Source: an uncultured Clostridia bacterium (GTDB lineage: Bacteria > Bacillota > Clostridia > Oscillospirales > QAMX01). Taken from it: 53,242 bases of DNA. A program made the position numbers and the translations under genes. Position 1 is the stretch's first letter. The number at the start of each line of letters is the position of its first letter. This document shows positions 17,832 through 27,300 of the stretch, one piece after another. The stretch covers positions 1-53,242 of the forward strand of contig CALWBW010000010.1 in NCBI GenBank assembly GCA_944376195.1, written 5' to 3'. The notes under the pieces are model-generated. The model made no database searches and had not been told where the DNA came from. It saw nothing but the letters and a program-made list of their open reading frames with translations.

Positions 17832-19190
17832 ATGACGGAAATCATTTTGATTGTATCGATTTTGGCGCTGATGGTTGCCGCCGCGACGTTTGTGATGACT
17901 TGGCGTCTGCGAAGTGCTTTTTTGAGGAGAGAGAAGGATAGGCCCCAAAATTGGCTGGAAACAGCGGATCTCGTGCGATTTCAGAACGCACTTACTCAGG
18001 AAATCCGAAGCGCCGGCCATGAAACGGTCAATTTGACGCAGGCAAATATCAAAACGTTGGGGGATACATTTATCAGTGCTTCCGATCGGACACAGGCTGT
18101 ACAGGACAAGCGCCTTGGCGAACTGACGGAGCAGTTTGCGCGGCAAAGCGAGCAGCTTCGGAAGTCTCTGGCGGAGAATATTGCCCGGTTTGACGAACGT
18201 TTTGCGGCGTTTTCCTTACAAAATGCGCAGGCATTGGCGGAAATTCGCGCCGGTGTGGAACATAGCATCAAGTCGCTGCAAGAAGACAATGCAAAACATC
18301 TCGACCGGATGCGCGAAACGGTAGATGAAAAATTGCAAAAAACGCTTGATGAGCGCTTAAATCAGAGCTTTGCTGTGGTAAGTGAGCGGCTGGAGCAGGT
18401 TTACAAGGGCTTAGGCGAAATGCAGACGTTGGCTTCCGGTGTTGGAGATTTGAAAAAGGTCCTTTCCAATGTCAAAACACGCGGTATTTTTGGGGAAATT
18501 CAGCTTGGCGCGATTCTGGAAGAGTTGCTGGCTCCGGAACAGTATGAAACGAATGTGGTAACGAAAAAAGGAACGGCCAACCCTGTGGAGTATGCGATTA
18601 AGCTCCCGGGTACGGACGGAGAGTCGGTGTATTTGCCGATTGACGCCAAATTTCCCGCGGATGCCTATACGCGCGTACGGGATGCCTATGATGCGGGCGA
18701 TCCAGCGGAGCTTGCTTCCGCGAAAAAACTGTTGGAGGCGGCAGTAAAGTCCTTTGCACGTGATATTCGAGACAAATATATCAATCCTCCTGCAACAACG
18801 GATTTTGGAATTATGTTTTTGCCGTTTGAAGGACTGTATGCGGAGGTGGTATCTTGCGGCCTGGTGGAGGTTTTGCAGCGCGACTATAAAGTCAGCATAG
18901 CGGGACCTACGACAATGGCGGCGCTTCTAAATAGTTTGCAAATGGGATTCCGCACGCTTGCGATTCAAAAGCGTTCCGGCGAGGTCTGGAAGGTGTTGGG
19001 CGCGGTAAAAACAGAGTTCGACCGTTTCGGGGATGTATTGGAAGCGACACAGAAACGGTTGGAGCAGACCAGTACGGAGCTTGACAAGCTGGTGGGGGTT
19101 CGTACGCGTCAAATTCGCTCCAAGCTGCGCGGTGTGACGGCGATGCCGGAAGGAGAAGCGGCGGCATTGCTGGGCGATGCAGAAGAGTAG
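17832..19190 (+). CDS. rmuC: RmuC family DNA recombination protein
   Basis: 452-residue protein. A membrane helix at about residues 4-22 is followed by a long coiled-coil (about residues 45-200, many Q, E, R, A and L heptads) and the conserved RmuC domain with its nuclease-like fold: NVKTRGIFGEIQLGAILEE, LPIDAKFPADAYTR and DFGIMFLPFEGLYAEV blocks are intact. E. coli RmuC limits rearrangement at inverted repeats; a restriction-endonuclease-like fold is predicted for the family. I use ATG 17832; a GTG two codons upstream (17826) is possible but closer to the ribosome site. The next gene begins just past its stop. Confidence 0.92.
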   Translation: MTEIILIVSILALMVAAATFVMTWRLRSAFLRREKDRPQNWLETADLVRFQNALTQEIRSAGHETVNLTQANIKTLGDTFISASDRTQAVQDKRLGELTEQFARQSEQLRKSLAENIARFDERFAAFSLQNAQALAEIRAGVEHSIKSLQEDNAKHLDRMRETVDEKLQKTLDERLNQSFAVVSERLEQVYKGLGEMQTLASGVGDLKKVLSNVKTRGIFGEIQLGAILEELLAPEQYETNVVTKKGTANPVEYAIKLPGTDGESVYLPIDAKFPADAYTRVRDAYDAGDPAELASAKKLLEAAVKSFARDIRDKYINPPATTDFGIMFLPFEGLYAEVVSCGLVEVLQRDYKVSIAGPTTMAALLNSLQMGFRTLAIQKRSGEVWKVLGAVKTEFDRFGDVLEATQKRLEQTSTELDKLVGVRTRQIRSKLRGVTAMPEGEAAALLGDAEE

Positions 19191-19194
19191 CTGT

Positions 19195-19914
19195 ATGGCC
19201 AGGTGGAACCTGTGGCATGGTTGCCACAAAGTGAGTGCGGGTTGTGCCCATTGTTATGTATACCGGATTGATGCGCGTGTCGGAAGGGATAGTTCTCTCG
19301 TGGAAAAAACGGCGGATTTTGATCTTCCCATACGCGTCAATCGCGACGGAAGTTATAAGGTACAGCCAGGGGAAATGGTTTATACCTGTTTTACCTCCGA
19401 TTTTTTTCTGGAGGACGCGGATGTCTGGCGCGCGGAAGCTTGGCGTATGATACGAAGACGGCGCGACCTTCATTTTTTCTTTGTAACCAAGCGGATTGAA
19501 CGGTTCTATTGCGCGCTTCCTGAGGATTGGGGCGCGGGATATGAGAATGTCACCATAGCGTGCACCATTGAGAATCAGTCAATGGCAGAAAAACGGATGC
19601 CGATCTTTTTGGAAGCGCCCATCCGCCATCGTGCGCTTAATTGTGAGCCTTTGTTAGAACGAATAAATCTGGAACGCTGGCTCGGCGCATGGATTGAGCG
19701 TGTCACAGTGGGCGGTGAATCTGGAGAGGACGCTCGGCCCTGCGACTGGGATTGGATTTATGATTTGCGCGCACAGTGCATACGCCGCGGTGTGGCATTT
19801 CACTTTAAGCAAACCGGCGCGCTATTTGTGAAGAATGGGCAAAGTGTGCGAATCCCGCGTGCAGAACAGCAGAGACGGGCACAAATGGCGGGATTGGACT
19901 ATCAACCAAAATAG
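19195..19914 (+). CDS. DUF5131 (phage Gp37/Gp68-like) protein
   Basis: 239 residues. The family signature at the N-terminus is WNLWHGCHKVSAGCAHCYVYR, here as WNLWHGC and SAGCAHCYVYR: three cysteines spaced C-x6-C-x2-C, the pattern of a radical-SAM-like cluster. Later strands (YTCFTSDFFLE, HFFFVTKRIERF, NVTIACTIENQ, RALNCEPLLERI, RVTVGGESGEDARPCDWDW, HFKQTGA) match the barrel of the family found in phages and bacteria. No biochemical role is known to me. The in-frame ATG at 19177 overlaps rmuC; I chose ATG 19195 because the signature starts only three residues later and AGAAGAG lies upstream. Part of the rmuC transcript. Confidence 0.85.
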   Translation: MARWNLWHGCHKVSAGCAHCYVYRIDARVGRDSSLVEKTADFDLPIRVNRDGSYKVQPGEMVYTCFTSDFFLEDADVWRAEAWRMIRRRRDLHFFFVTKRIERFYCALPEDWGAGYENVTIACTIENQSMAEKRMPIFLEAPIRHRALNCEPLLERINLERWLGAWIERVTVGGESGEDARPCDWDWIYDLRAQCIRRGVAFHFKQTGALFVKNGQSVRIPRAEQQRRAQMAGLDYQPK

Positions 19915-19920
19915 ATCGCA

Positions 19921-19949
19921 AACGGACGGGCGTAGCTGTCCGTTTTTTT
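19921..19949 (+). terminator. Terminator after the DUF5131 gene
   Basis: AACGGAC ... GTCCGTT with a 10-base loop, then TTTTT. Closes the rmuC-DUF5131 unit. Confidence 0.85.
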
Positions 19950-20002
19950 GATGCGTTACGCTGGAAGAGATCAAGTTCTCCTTGTATTTAACATTTCATG
20001 CA

Positions 20003-20032
20003 TTGACGTTACAAAAGAAGACGTTCTATAAT
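20003..20032 (+). promoter_or_regulatory. Promoter of the ABC exporter, with direct repeat
   Basis: TTGACG (20003-20008), 18-base spacer, TATAAT (20027-20032). GACGTT occurs twice as a direct repeat, at 20005-20010 and 20020-20025, over the -35 and just before the -10. A leader of about 93 bases, A-rich and without clear structure, precedes the gene. Confidence 0.7.
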
Positions 20033-20131
20033 AAATGTCATAAGCAGTTGCAAGAATTTAAAGTTAAGAGCATACAAAAAATGGAGTTTTCGCTGTATAC
20101 CTAGGTGTTTGGCATATTTTGGAGGATGCGA

Positions 20132-20836
20132 ATGAGTGTATTTGTAGAATTTCGCGATGTGAAAAAAGTGTATAAAATGGGTGAAATTGAGATTACCGCT
20201 CTTCATGGCGTTAATTTTGAGATAGAAAAAGGCGAAATCTGTATTATTGTCGGGTCTTCAGGCGCGGGGAAAACGACATTACTCAACATATTGGGCGGTA
20301 TGGATACACTGACATCTGGTAGTATTTTACTGGACGGAAAAGAAATTTCCCGGTATGATAAACGTCAATTGACTGCCTATCGCCGGTATGATATCGGGTT
20401 TGTGTTTCAATTTTATAATTTGGTTCAAAATCTGACGGCTTTGGAAAATGTGGAACTGGCAGCACAGATTTGTCGGGATCCGCTTGACGCCATGGAAGTA
20501 TTGAAGCGTGTCGGTTTGGAGGAACGCGCTGCAAATTTCCCGGCGCAGCTTTCCGGCGGAGAGCAGCAGCGTGTGGCCATTGCGCGCGCACTTGCCAAAA
20601 ATCCGAAACTGTTGCTGTGCGACGAACCTACAGGCGCGTTGGATTATGTAACAGGAAAGTCGATTTTGAAACTTTTGCAGGATACCTCTCGTCAGACGGG
20701 GATGACGGTGGTAATTGTAACGCATAACCAGGCAATTACATCCATGGCCGATCGTATTATTCGCGTAAAAAATGGTACGGTGTCGGATATATACAAAAAC
20801 GACCATATTACCCCGGTAGAATTGATTGAATGGTGA
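20132..20836 (+). CDS. ABC transporter ATPase (MacB/LolD/FtsE-like)
   Basis: 234-residue ATPase that powers the permease encoded next. Walker [11 protein letters not shown]-loop FVFQFYNL, signature [15 protein letters not shown], Walker [13 protein letters not shown] and switch His (VIVTHNQAI) are complete. The Q-loop wording and [13 protein letters not shown] are typical of the MacB/LolD/FtsE group, which drives extrusion or mechanotransmission rather than solute import. ATG 20132 follows TTTTGGAGG with 6-base spacing; an upstream in-frame ATG at 20105 lacks a site. The permease starts three bases after the stop, so the two are co-translated as one system. Confidence 0.95.
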   Translation: MSVFVEFRDVKKVYKMGEIEITALHGVNFEIEKGEICIIVGSSGAGKTTLLNILGGMDTLTSGSILLDGKEISRYDKRQLTAYRRYDIGFVFQFYNLVQNLTALENVELAAQICRDPLDAMEVLKRVGLEERAANFPAQLSGGEQQRVAIARALAKNPKLLLCDEPTGALDYVTGKSILKLLQDTSRQTGMTVVIVTHNQAITSMADRIIRVKNGTVSDIYKNDHITPVELIEW

Positions 20837-20839
20837 GTT

Positions 20840-23800
20840 ATGCTAAGAAGATCTGCTTTTCGTGAAATCCGATCGAGTTTAGGCCGTTATCTTGCCATCA
20901 TTGCCATTGTTGCGCTGGGCGTTGGATTGTTTGCCGGCCTTCGTGTATCGAAAACCGCGATGGTAAAGACGGCGGATGTCTATATTCATGAGTTGGGGTT
21001 ATTCGACTATCGCTTGGTGTCCACGGTGGGCTATGACGAGGATGACGTGGCTGCCTTTGCAAAATTGGAAGGTATACATGCGGCAGAGGGCGCTTTTAGC
21101 GCCGATGTTCTGACGGAAAGAGAGGGACAAGGCGAAATTGTTCTGCGGGCACATTCTCTTTCTACAGATATGAATGCAGTATCTCTGGTTGCGGGACGTC
21201 TTCCGGAGTCGGATCAGGAGTGCGTGGCAGACGCACGTTTCTTCACAGAGGCCGATATCGGCACATCTATTTCCATTTCAAACCTCAATGATGAGGATAC
21301 GCGTGATCTTTTTCGCTTTGAGGAGTATCAGATTGTCGGCCTTGCAAATTCTGTGTATTATTTGAATTATGAACGCGGCAGCACATCGTTAGGGGCCGGT
21401 AGTATTTCCGCATTTATTTATCTTCCATATGGCGGATTTGACGTGGACTATTTTACAGATGTTTATTTGCAATTGGAGGATAGCGGTTATATTTACAGTG
21501 AGGAATATGATGCCGCAGTGGATGCCATGGAGGAGCCTGTAACTGCTGCTGCGGAAGAGCGGGCGGATGTGCGCTATCACAAAGTGCTCGATGATGCTGA
21601 GACAGAAATTGCCGATGCTGAGCGAGAATTGGCTGACGGTTGGGAGGAATATGACTCCGAAAAGGAGAAGGCAGAAAAGGAGTTGGCCGACGCAAGACAG
21701 GAACTGGAAGATGGCGCTTTGGAAATTGAAGAGAATGAACAGAAATTAGAAGATGCAAAAGCGGAACTTGAGACGGGAAAGGCAGATTTAGAAGAAGGCT
21801 GGCAGGAATATGAAGAGGGGCTTGCAGAGTATGAACAGCAGCGGGCCGATGCAGAGGAAGAACTGAAAAATGCAGAGGAGCAACTTCTTGATTCCCGTGA
21901 GCAGGTGAATGACGGATTGATTCAGATTGCGGAAGCTGACCTGGATAGCGCGGAAGAGGAACTGGATCAGAGCAGAGAAATGGTGGAGTTACTAAGCAGT
22001 ACCTATCAAGATGCGCTGTACAAATTGGCTGCCGGAACATTTGGTCCGGACGATTTGGCAGAGTTGGCGGCTGTGTTTGCACAGTTTGGCTACACTTTTC
22101 CGGAAAATTCTCAGGAAATGACGGAAGCAGAATTAGAGGAAACCCTCTATATGTTAGGTATGGAAGTGGACCGTGCAGAGAATGAACTTGCTGCAGGAGA
22201 GGCGCAGCTTGCGGAGGCCAGAGAACAGGAAGAGGAACTCTATCGCGCGCAGGCGGAAATTGAACAGGGGTTTGCAGAACTGCAAAAATCCAGAGAGGAA
22301 GCTGAACAGCAGTTTGCCGAAGCGGAAGCGGAACTGGAGGATGCCTATGCCGATTTGCTGGCTGGAGAGCAGGAACTGGCAGACGCTGAAGTGGAAATCT
22401 CAGACGGAGAACAGGAACTGGCGGAAGCCAAACAGACCCTTGCGGATGGCTGGAAGGAGTATGAGGACGCAAAGGCGGAGGCGGATGAGAAACTTGCCGA
22501 CGCATATCAGGAATTGCTGGATGGCGAGGAGGAACTCGCTGAAGCCCGGCAGGATCTTGCCGAGGTAGAGCAGCCGGATGTCTATGTAATGGACCGCAGC
22601 ACCAATGTCGGGTATGTGTGCTTTGAAAGCGACACGGATATTATTGAAGCGGTTTCCCGCGTGTTCCCTGTGTTTTTCTTTTTTGTAGCGGCGTTGGTTT
22701 GCATTACGACCATGACGCGTATGGTTGATGAACAACGGACGCAGATCGGCGTTTTAAAAGCACTTGGTTATACAAACTTTGCGATTATGTCCAAGTTTAT
22801 GATTTATTCCGGCAGTGCTTCGCTGATTGGCAGTGTGATAGGATTTATCGGCGGCTCCATTGTTTTCCCGATTGTCTTGTGGCATGTATATGGAATTATG
22901 TATGGTTTTGCCGACATTATTTTGATTTTTGATAATCAATTGGCCATATGGATGACTCTTGCCTTTTTGTTCTGTGCGTTGGGCGCAACCTGGCTTGCCT
23001 GTAAAAATGAATTGGCGGATGTCCCTGCGGAGCTGATTCGTCCGAAATCACCGAAGAGCGGAAAACGGGTGCTGATGGAACGGATTCCGTTCCTTTGGAA
23101 TCGTATGAAATTTTTGCATAAAGTATCTGTTCGAAATATTTTCCGTTACAAAAAGCGGCTTATCATGATGATACTTGGCATAGGTGGTTGTACAGCGCTT
23201 CTAATTACCGGATTTGGAATGCGGGATTCTGTAAAAGAAGTTGCCGCCTATCAATTTGATGAGATTTCACTCTATGATTATTCGGTCACTTTTTCACAAA
23301 ATGCGGATGAGGAGACGGAGCAGGAACTGCTGGAGGCAGGAGATGGGACAATTGACGATTTGATGCTATTGCATGAAAGCACAATGGATTTGCTGGGGGA
23401 AAATGAGACCAAATCCGTTAATGTAGTGGTTTCAGATGGCAGCGTTGACGGTTTTTTAAGTCTTCATAACGAAAGTGGGGAAATTACTTACCCAGGCCCT
23501 GGGGAAATTGCCATATGTGACGCGTTGACAGATCGTCTGGATATCGAGATTGGCGATCAGATTACATTGCGAACGAGCGATATGGAGTCATTGGAAGTCA
23601 CGGTCAGCGCTGTGTTCCAAAATTATGTGTTTTATTATGTCTATTTGGATGCACAAACCTGCCTGGATCAATGGGGCTATGTACCCGAGTATAAGACGGG
23701 CTATGTCAATGTTAAAGACGGCTTTGATGTGCATGCATCAGCGGCGAAAGTGATGAATCTGGAGAACGTAACATCGGTTTCTGCTTCCCTGGATTTGCGT

Positions 23801-24229
23801 GAGCGAATTGACAACATGATGTCCAGTTTGGATTATATCGTTTTGTTGATTGTATTTTGCGCTGCCATGTTGGCACTGGTCGTCCTTTACAATTTGACGA
23901 ACATCAATATTATGGAGCGAATCCGGGAAATTGCGACGATTAAGGTTCTGGGCTTTTATGCAAATGAAACTGCATCCTATGTATTTCGTGAGAATATTAT
24001 TTTAACAATTATGGGGGCTTTGGTAGGACTGGTTCTTGGAAAATTGCTGCATTATTACGTGATGAGTCAGATCCGGATTGATATGATTTCCTTTGATATC
24101 CGCATTGAGCCGCTTAGTATTTTGTTGTCCATTGGTTTGACGTTCCTATTTACATTGCTTGTCAACCTTTTGATGAACATTAAACTGGACAAGATCAATA
24201 TGGCGGAGTCTTTAAAATCCATTGAGTAA
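20840..24229 (+). CDS. Large FtsX/MacB-type permease with long coiled-coil ectodomain
   Basis: 1129-residue membrane protein, the partner of the upstream ATPase. TM1 is at about residues 15-35 (YLAIIAIVALGVGLFAGL). An outside MacB-like domain follows, then an extreme coiled coil at about residues 245-576, made of repeated ELADAEQ/EELAEA-type heptads rich in E, A, L, D and Q, broken once near residues 400-440. TM2-4 form the first FtsX core (about 605-740; VLKALGYTN motif). A second outside domain and a second FtsX core (about 985-1129; IATIKVLGFYANE) complete the duplicated architecture. Such permeases in clostridia are poorly described; lipid, peptide or cell-wall linked roles are all possible. 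The coiled coil probably spans towards the wall. Confidence 0.9.
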   Translation: MLRRSAFREIRSSLGRYLAIIAIVALGVGLFAGLRVSKTAMVKTADVYIHELGLFDYRLVSTVGYDEDDVAAFAKLEGIHAAEGAFSADVLTEREGQGEIVLRAHSLSTDMNAVSLVAGRLPESDQECVADARFFTEADIGTSISISNLNDEDTRDLFRFEEYQIVGLANSVYYLNYERGSTSLGAGSISAFIYLPYGGFDVDYFTDVYLQLEDSGYIYSEEYDAAVDAMEEPVTAAAEERADVRYHKVLDDAETEIADAERELADGWEEYDSEKEKAEKELADARQELEDGALEIEENEQKLEDAKAELETGKADLEEGWQEYEEGLAEYEQQRADAEEELKNAEEQLLDSREQVNDGLIQIAEADLDSAEEELDQSREMVELLSSTYQDALYKLAAGTFGPDDLAELAAVFAQFGYTFPENSQEMTEAELEETLYMLGMEVDRAENELAAGEAQLAEAREQEEELYRAQAEIEQGFAELQKSREEAEQQFAEAEAELEDAYADLLAGEQELADAEVEISDGEQELAEAKQTLADGWKEYEDAKAEADEKLADAYQELLDGEEELAEARQDLAEVEQPDVYVMDRSTNVGYVCFESDTDIIEAVSRVFPVFFFFVAALVCITTMTRMVDEQRTQIGVLKALGYTNFAIMSKFMIYSGSASLIGSVIGFIGGSIVFPIVLWHVYGIMYGFADIILIFDNQLAIWMTLAFLFCALGATWLACKNELADVPAELIRPKSPKSGKRVLMERIPFLWNRMKFLHKVSVRNIFRYKKRLIMMILGIGGCTALLITGFGMRDSVKEVAAYQFDEISLYDYSVTFSQNADEETEQELLEAGDGTIDDLMLLHESTMDLLGENETKSVNVVVSDGSVDGFLSLHNESGEITYPGPGEIAICDALTDRLDIEIGDQITLRTSDMESLEVTVSAVFQNYVFYYVYLDAQTCLDQWGYVPEYKTGYVNVKDGFDVHASAAKVMNLENVTSVSASLDLRERIDNMMSSLDYIVLLIVFCAAMLALVVLYNLTNINIMERIREIATIKVLGFYANETASYVFRENIILTIMGALVGLVLGKLLHYYVMSQIRIDMISFDIRIEPLSILLSIGLTFLFTLLVNLLMNIKLDKINMAESLKSIE

Positions 24230-24290
24230 AGGGATTGCGTTTTGCTTTTCCGTGATGATTATCTCTCACCGTTTGAAATGAATTTCTAAA

Positions 24291-24341
24291 AAAATACCCC
24301 GTTGATCGGAAATGAATGAATCCGGTCAACGGGGTATTTTT
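24291..24341. terminator. Bidirectional terminator between ABC exporter and addA
   Basis: AAAATACCCCGTTGATCGGA pairs with TCCGGTCAACGGGGTATTTT around an A/T-rich loop, with A and T tracts at either end. It separates convergent genes. Confidence 0.9.
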
Positions 24342-24364
24342 AAAATGAAAAAAGGAAAAAGCAA

Positions 24365-27300
24365 TCAAACGGACAAATCTGTGCCGGTTCGAAAGAGATA
24401 GAGGTGCCGCTCTAAAACCGGTTTCCCCGTAATGCGTGTCAATGCAATCGCATAGGCGGCAAGCTGTGGGCGGTAACGTTGGGCAAGCAGCTGTTCGCCT
24501 CCCTCCGGAACCCAGTCGGTTTTAAAATCAAGGAGGATCAGCCCATCCGGTTCTTCAAAATAACAGTCAATCACCCCTTGAAACAGGAGAACATCCTCTC
24601 CCGGTTCTGGAATGTGAGCGAGGAGTGAAAAATCAGTCGTGACACCGGGCGACGCCAGCAGGGAAAACTTAAACTCCCGATGAATGGCGGTTGAAGCGGC
24701 CATACGCCTTCCCAGAGGGGAACGGAAGAATTGCTCAATACGTCCGGCATCCACAGAATCTGCCTGCTCCGGTGTGAGAAACCGTTTCTCCCGCAGACGG
24801 CGAAGTTCTGTCTCTATGTCTTCGCGGGAGGTGCAGGATGAGAATTCCAAAAATTGCATGGCAAGATGAAGGGCTGTGCCGCGTTCCGTACTGCTGAGCC
24901 CGGCTTCTTGGATGAAACGGGGGCGGGAATACCCACGGACAGAGCTGATAAACTGCGTTTGCGTCGTTGCAGGTTCGGATGTCTGACCATCGGATTCCGG
25001 TTCCCGACCAAAGGCAGGGGGAGCGGCCTCTTCCGCCGCCTCGCTATCAGCAAAGCGGCCTTTCAGCATAGTTGCCGTTAGTTTTGAGGGCAGATCTTTT
25101 GCATCAGCATGGGGATACTGGAAAGAGAAGTTCTTGAGAAGTTCTTCCCGCGACAAAGACGGCGTATCCGGTATGGCGGCGGGTTCGATCTCCGAATTTT
25201 GTAAAGCACCTGGATGCACGGCGTTCAGTTTCCAGGAGTGATTGACCCGTTCTTCGAAATGCACTGCGATACCTGCCTGGGAAAAGAAGGGGACGGCACA
25301 GGGAAGACGCAAAACCGGAGTGAGGATCCAAAGAAGCGTCGAACTGGCGGTCAGCAGGAACTGATGGGAGAGAGGAGCCCGGGCAAGATCCGGATCATAC
25401 TTGGCAGCAAGCGCCGATACACTTCGAACGGGAGCAGTAACGATCAGTTTTTCCTTTGCCCGTGTCATTGCCACATAGAGAATGCGCAGTTCTTCGGAAA
25501 GCATCTCGCGCTTGGATTTTAAAATAATGGCGAGCCGGGGAAGAGTAGGATATTCGATCCGTCTGTCGACCTGACGGCGCCGGAATCCCGCGCCCAACTT
25601 CGGATGAAGGAGTACAGGCTCCGTAAGATCCCCCGTATGAAATCGCTGCGCGCAATTGGCCAGAAACACAATGGGAAATTCCAGTCCCTTTGATTTGTGA
25701 ATGCTCATGATATGCACGGCTGAGGCGGAGGAAGGCGCGGGAGAGACTTCCAACCCCCGGTCGCGGAGCGCGCGCATCATATGTGTAAAACGATAGAGCC
25801 CGCAGTATCCGGCGCGTTCAAAGCGTTGAGCCTGTTCGAGAAATGCACGCAGCTTGCCGGGACCTTCCGTTACATGGCTGCATACGGCTTCAAGCTGCGT
25901 TTCGTTTAAAATACGCAGGATTAAACGGTCTGCCGGTAAATCCTGTGCGGCAAGGCGCAATGCGTCAAGCGCAGTAAGCAACGCCTTGCAGCGAGTACCG
26001 GTTTCGCTGTCCGACAGTGCCATTTGATAAACAGCCTGGTAAAAGCTTTTGTCCGGAGCGGCAGTTCGGATGTCAGCCAGCTCATCGGCGGTAAATTGAT
26101 AGAGAGGGGAGCGCATGAGAGAGACCAGCGGGATATCCTGTTCCGGATTATCAAGTACGTCCAGAAGCGACATGAGGATCATTACGTCGGGAGACGCGAA
26201 AAGTTCTGATCCCACGTCTTTTAAGGAAGAAATGCCGACGCGAGACAGGGCAGACTCATAAACCTCTGCCTTGTTTTTCACGCTGCGCAGCAGGATGCAG
26301 AAGTCTTGCGGCTCGCAGGGGCGCATGGATTGCGAAGTGCGGTCATAGACCATATAGCCGCTGTCCAGCAGTTTCCGTATCCGTGCCGCAACATATGCGG
26401 CATCTGCTTCCGTGCCGGAAAGCTCGTCCTCTCCTTCTGTTTCCACCAGGCAGAGCTCGGTGTCATAACCTTCCCCTGGGGGATATGCGGCGGCAGGAAC
26501 AAGCCGTTCTGATTCCCCATAGGAAACCTCGCCAAGTTCCGGTGACATGACATTGGAAAACAGGTAATTGACTGCTTCCGTCACCTCTTCTCTGGAACGA
26601 AAGTTTTTAGACAGAACGATGCGTCCGGGTTCTCCCGGTGCGGGATGATCCGAATAAGTCAGATATTTGCGCAGGAAGACGTCCGGGTTCGCCAGACGAA
26701 AACTGTAAATGCTTTGTTTGATATCGCCGACCAGAAAAAGATTGGTGCCCTCCCGGGAAAGCGCCTGAAAAATGGCGTCCTGCACGTCGTTGGTATCCTG
26801 ATATTCGTCTACCATGATTTCCGTGTATTGCAGAGAAAGCGCATGCGCCAGCGGCGTGGGACAGGTGCCGTCGTCACCAAGCAGCATTCGGATGGTCATA
26901 TGCTCCAAGTCCGCAAAATCGAGGATGTTTCGAAGTCGTTTTTCTTCGTCCAGCCGGTCCATATACTCACCGGTCAAAGAGAATAGCGCACGGCTGTATG
27001 GTGCGACCGCCTGCATGTCTTCCCGGAATTGTGCTTCTGTGAATCCAAAATAGTCACGACACAGGAGTCCCAATGTTTTTTTCCAATTTTCGCGCGGCGC
27101 TTTGAGAAGATCCAGTAAAACCGGATCGTCGAATCCCCGGATAGGACTCAGACGGGCGAAGGTTGTGGCGTTTGCATACGCCGCTGCCTGATCCCATGCG
27201 CCCTGTTCGAGCAAAGTGAGCAACTGGTCCAACCGTTCAAGATCTGCGGTGTAAGCGGCGCCATAGCCTTTTTCTACTATGGGATATGCGCGCATGGTTT

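Noticed and set aside
21453-22505. 350-codon open frame on the minus strand
   Set aside because: It is the antisense reading of the E/A/L-rich coiled-coil region of the ABC permease; the product is an artificial proline-, histidine- and leucine-rich chain without a ribosome site.
21590-22570. Apparent repeats in DNA that might suggest a CRISPR or tandem-repeat array
   Set aside because: The repeats are irregular and in frame with coiled-coil heptads; there are no equal spacers or identical repeat units.
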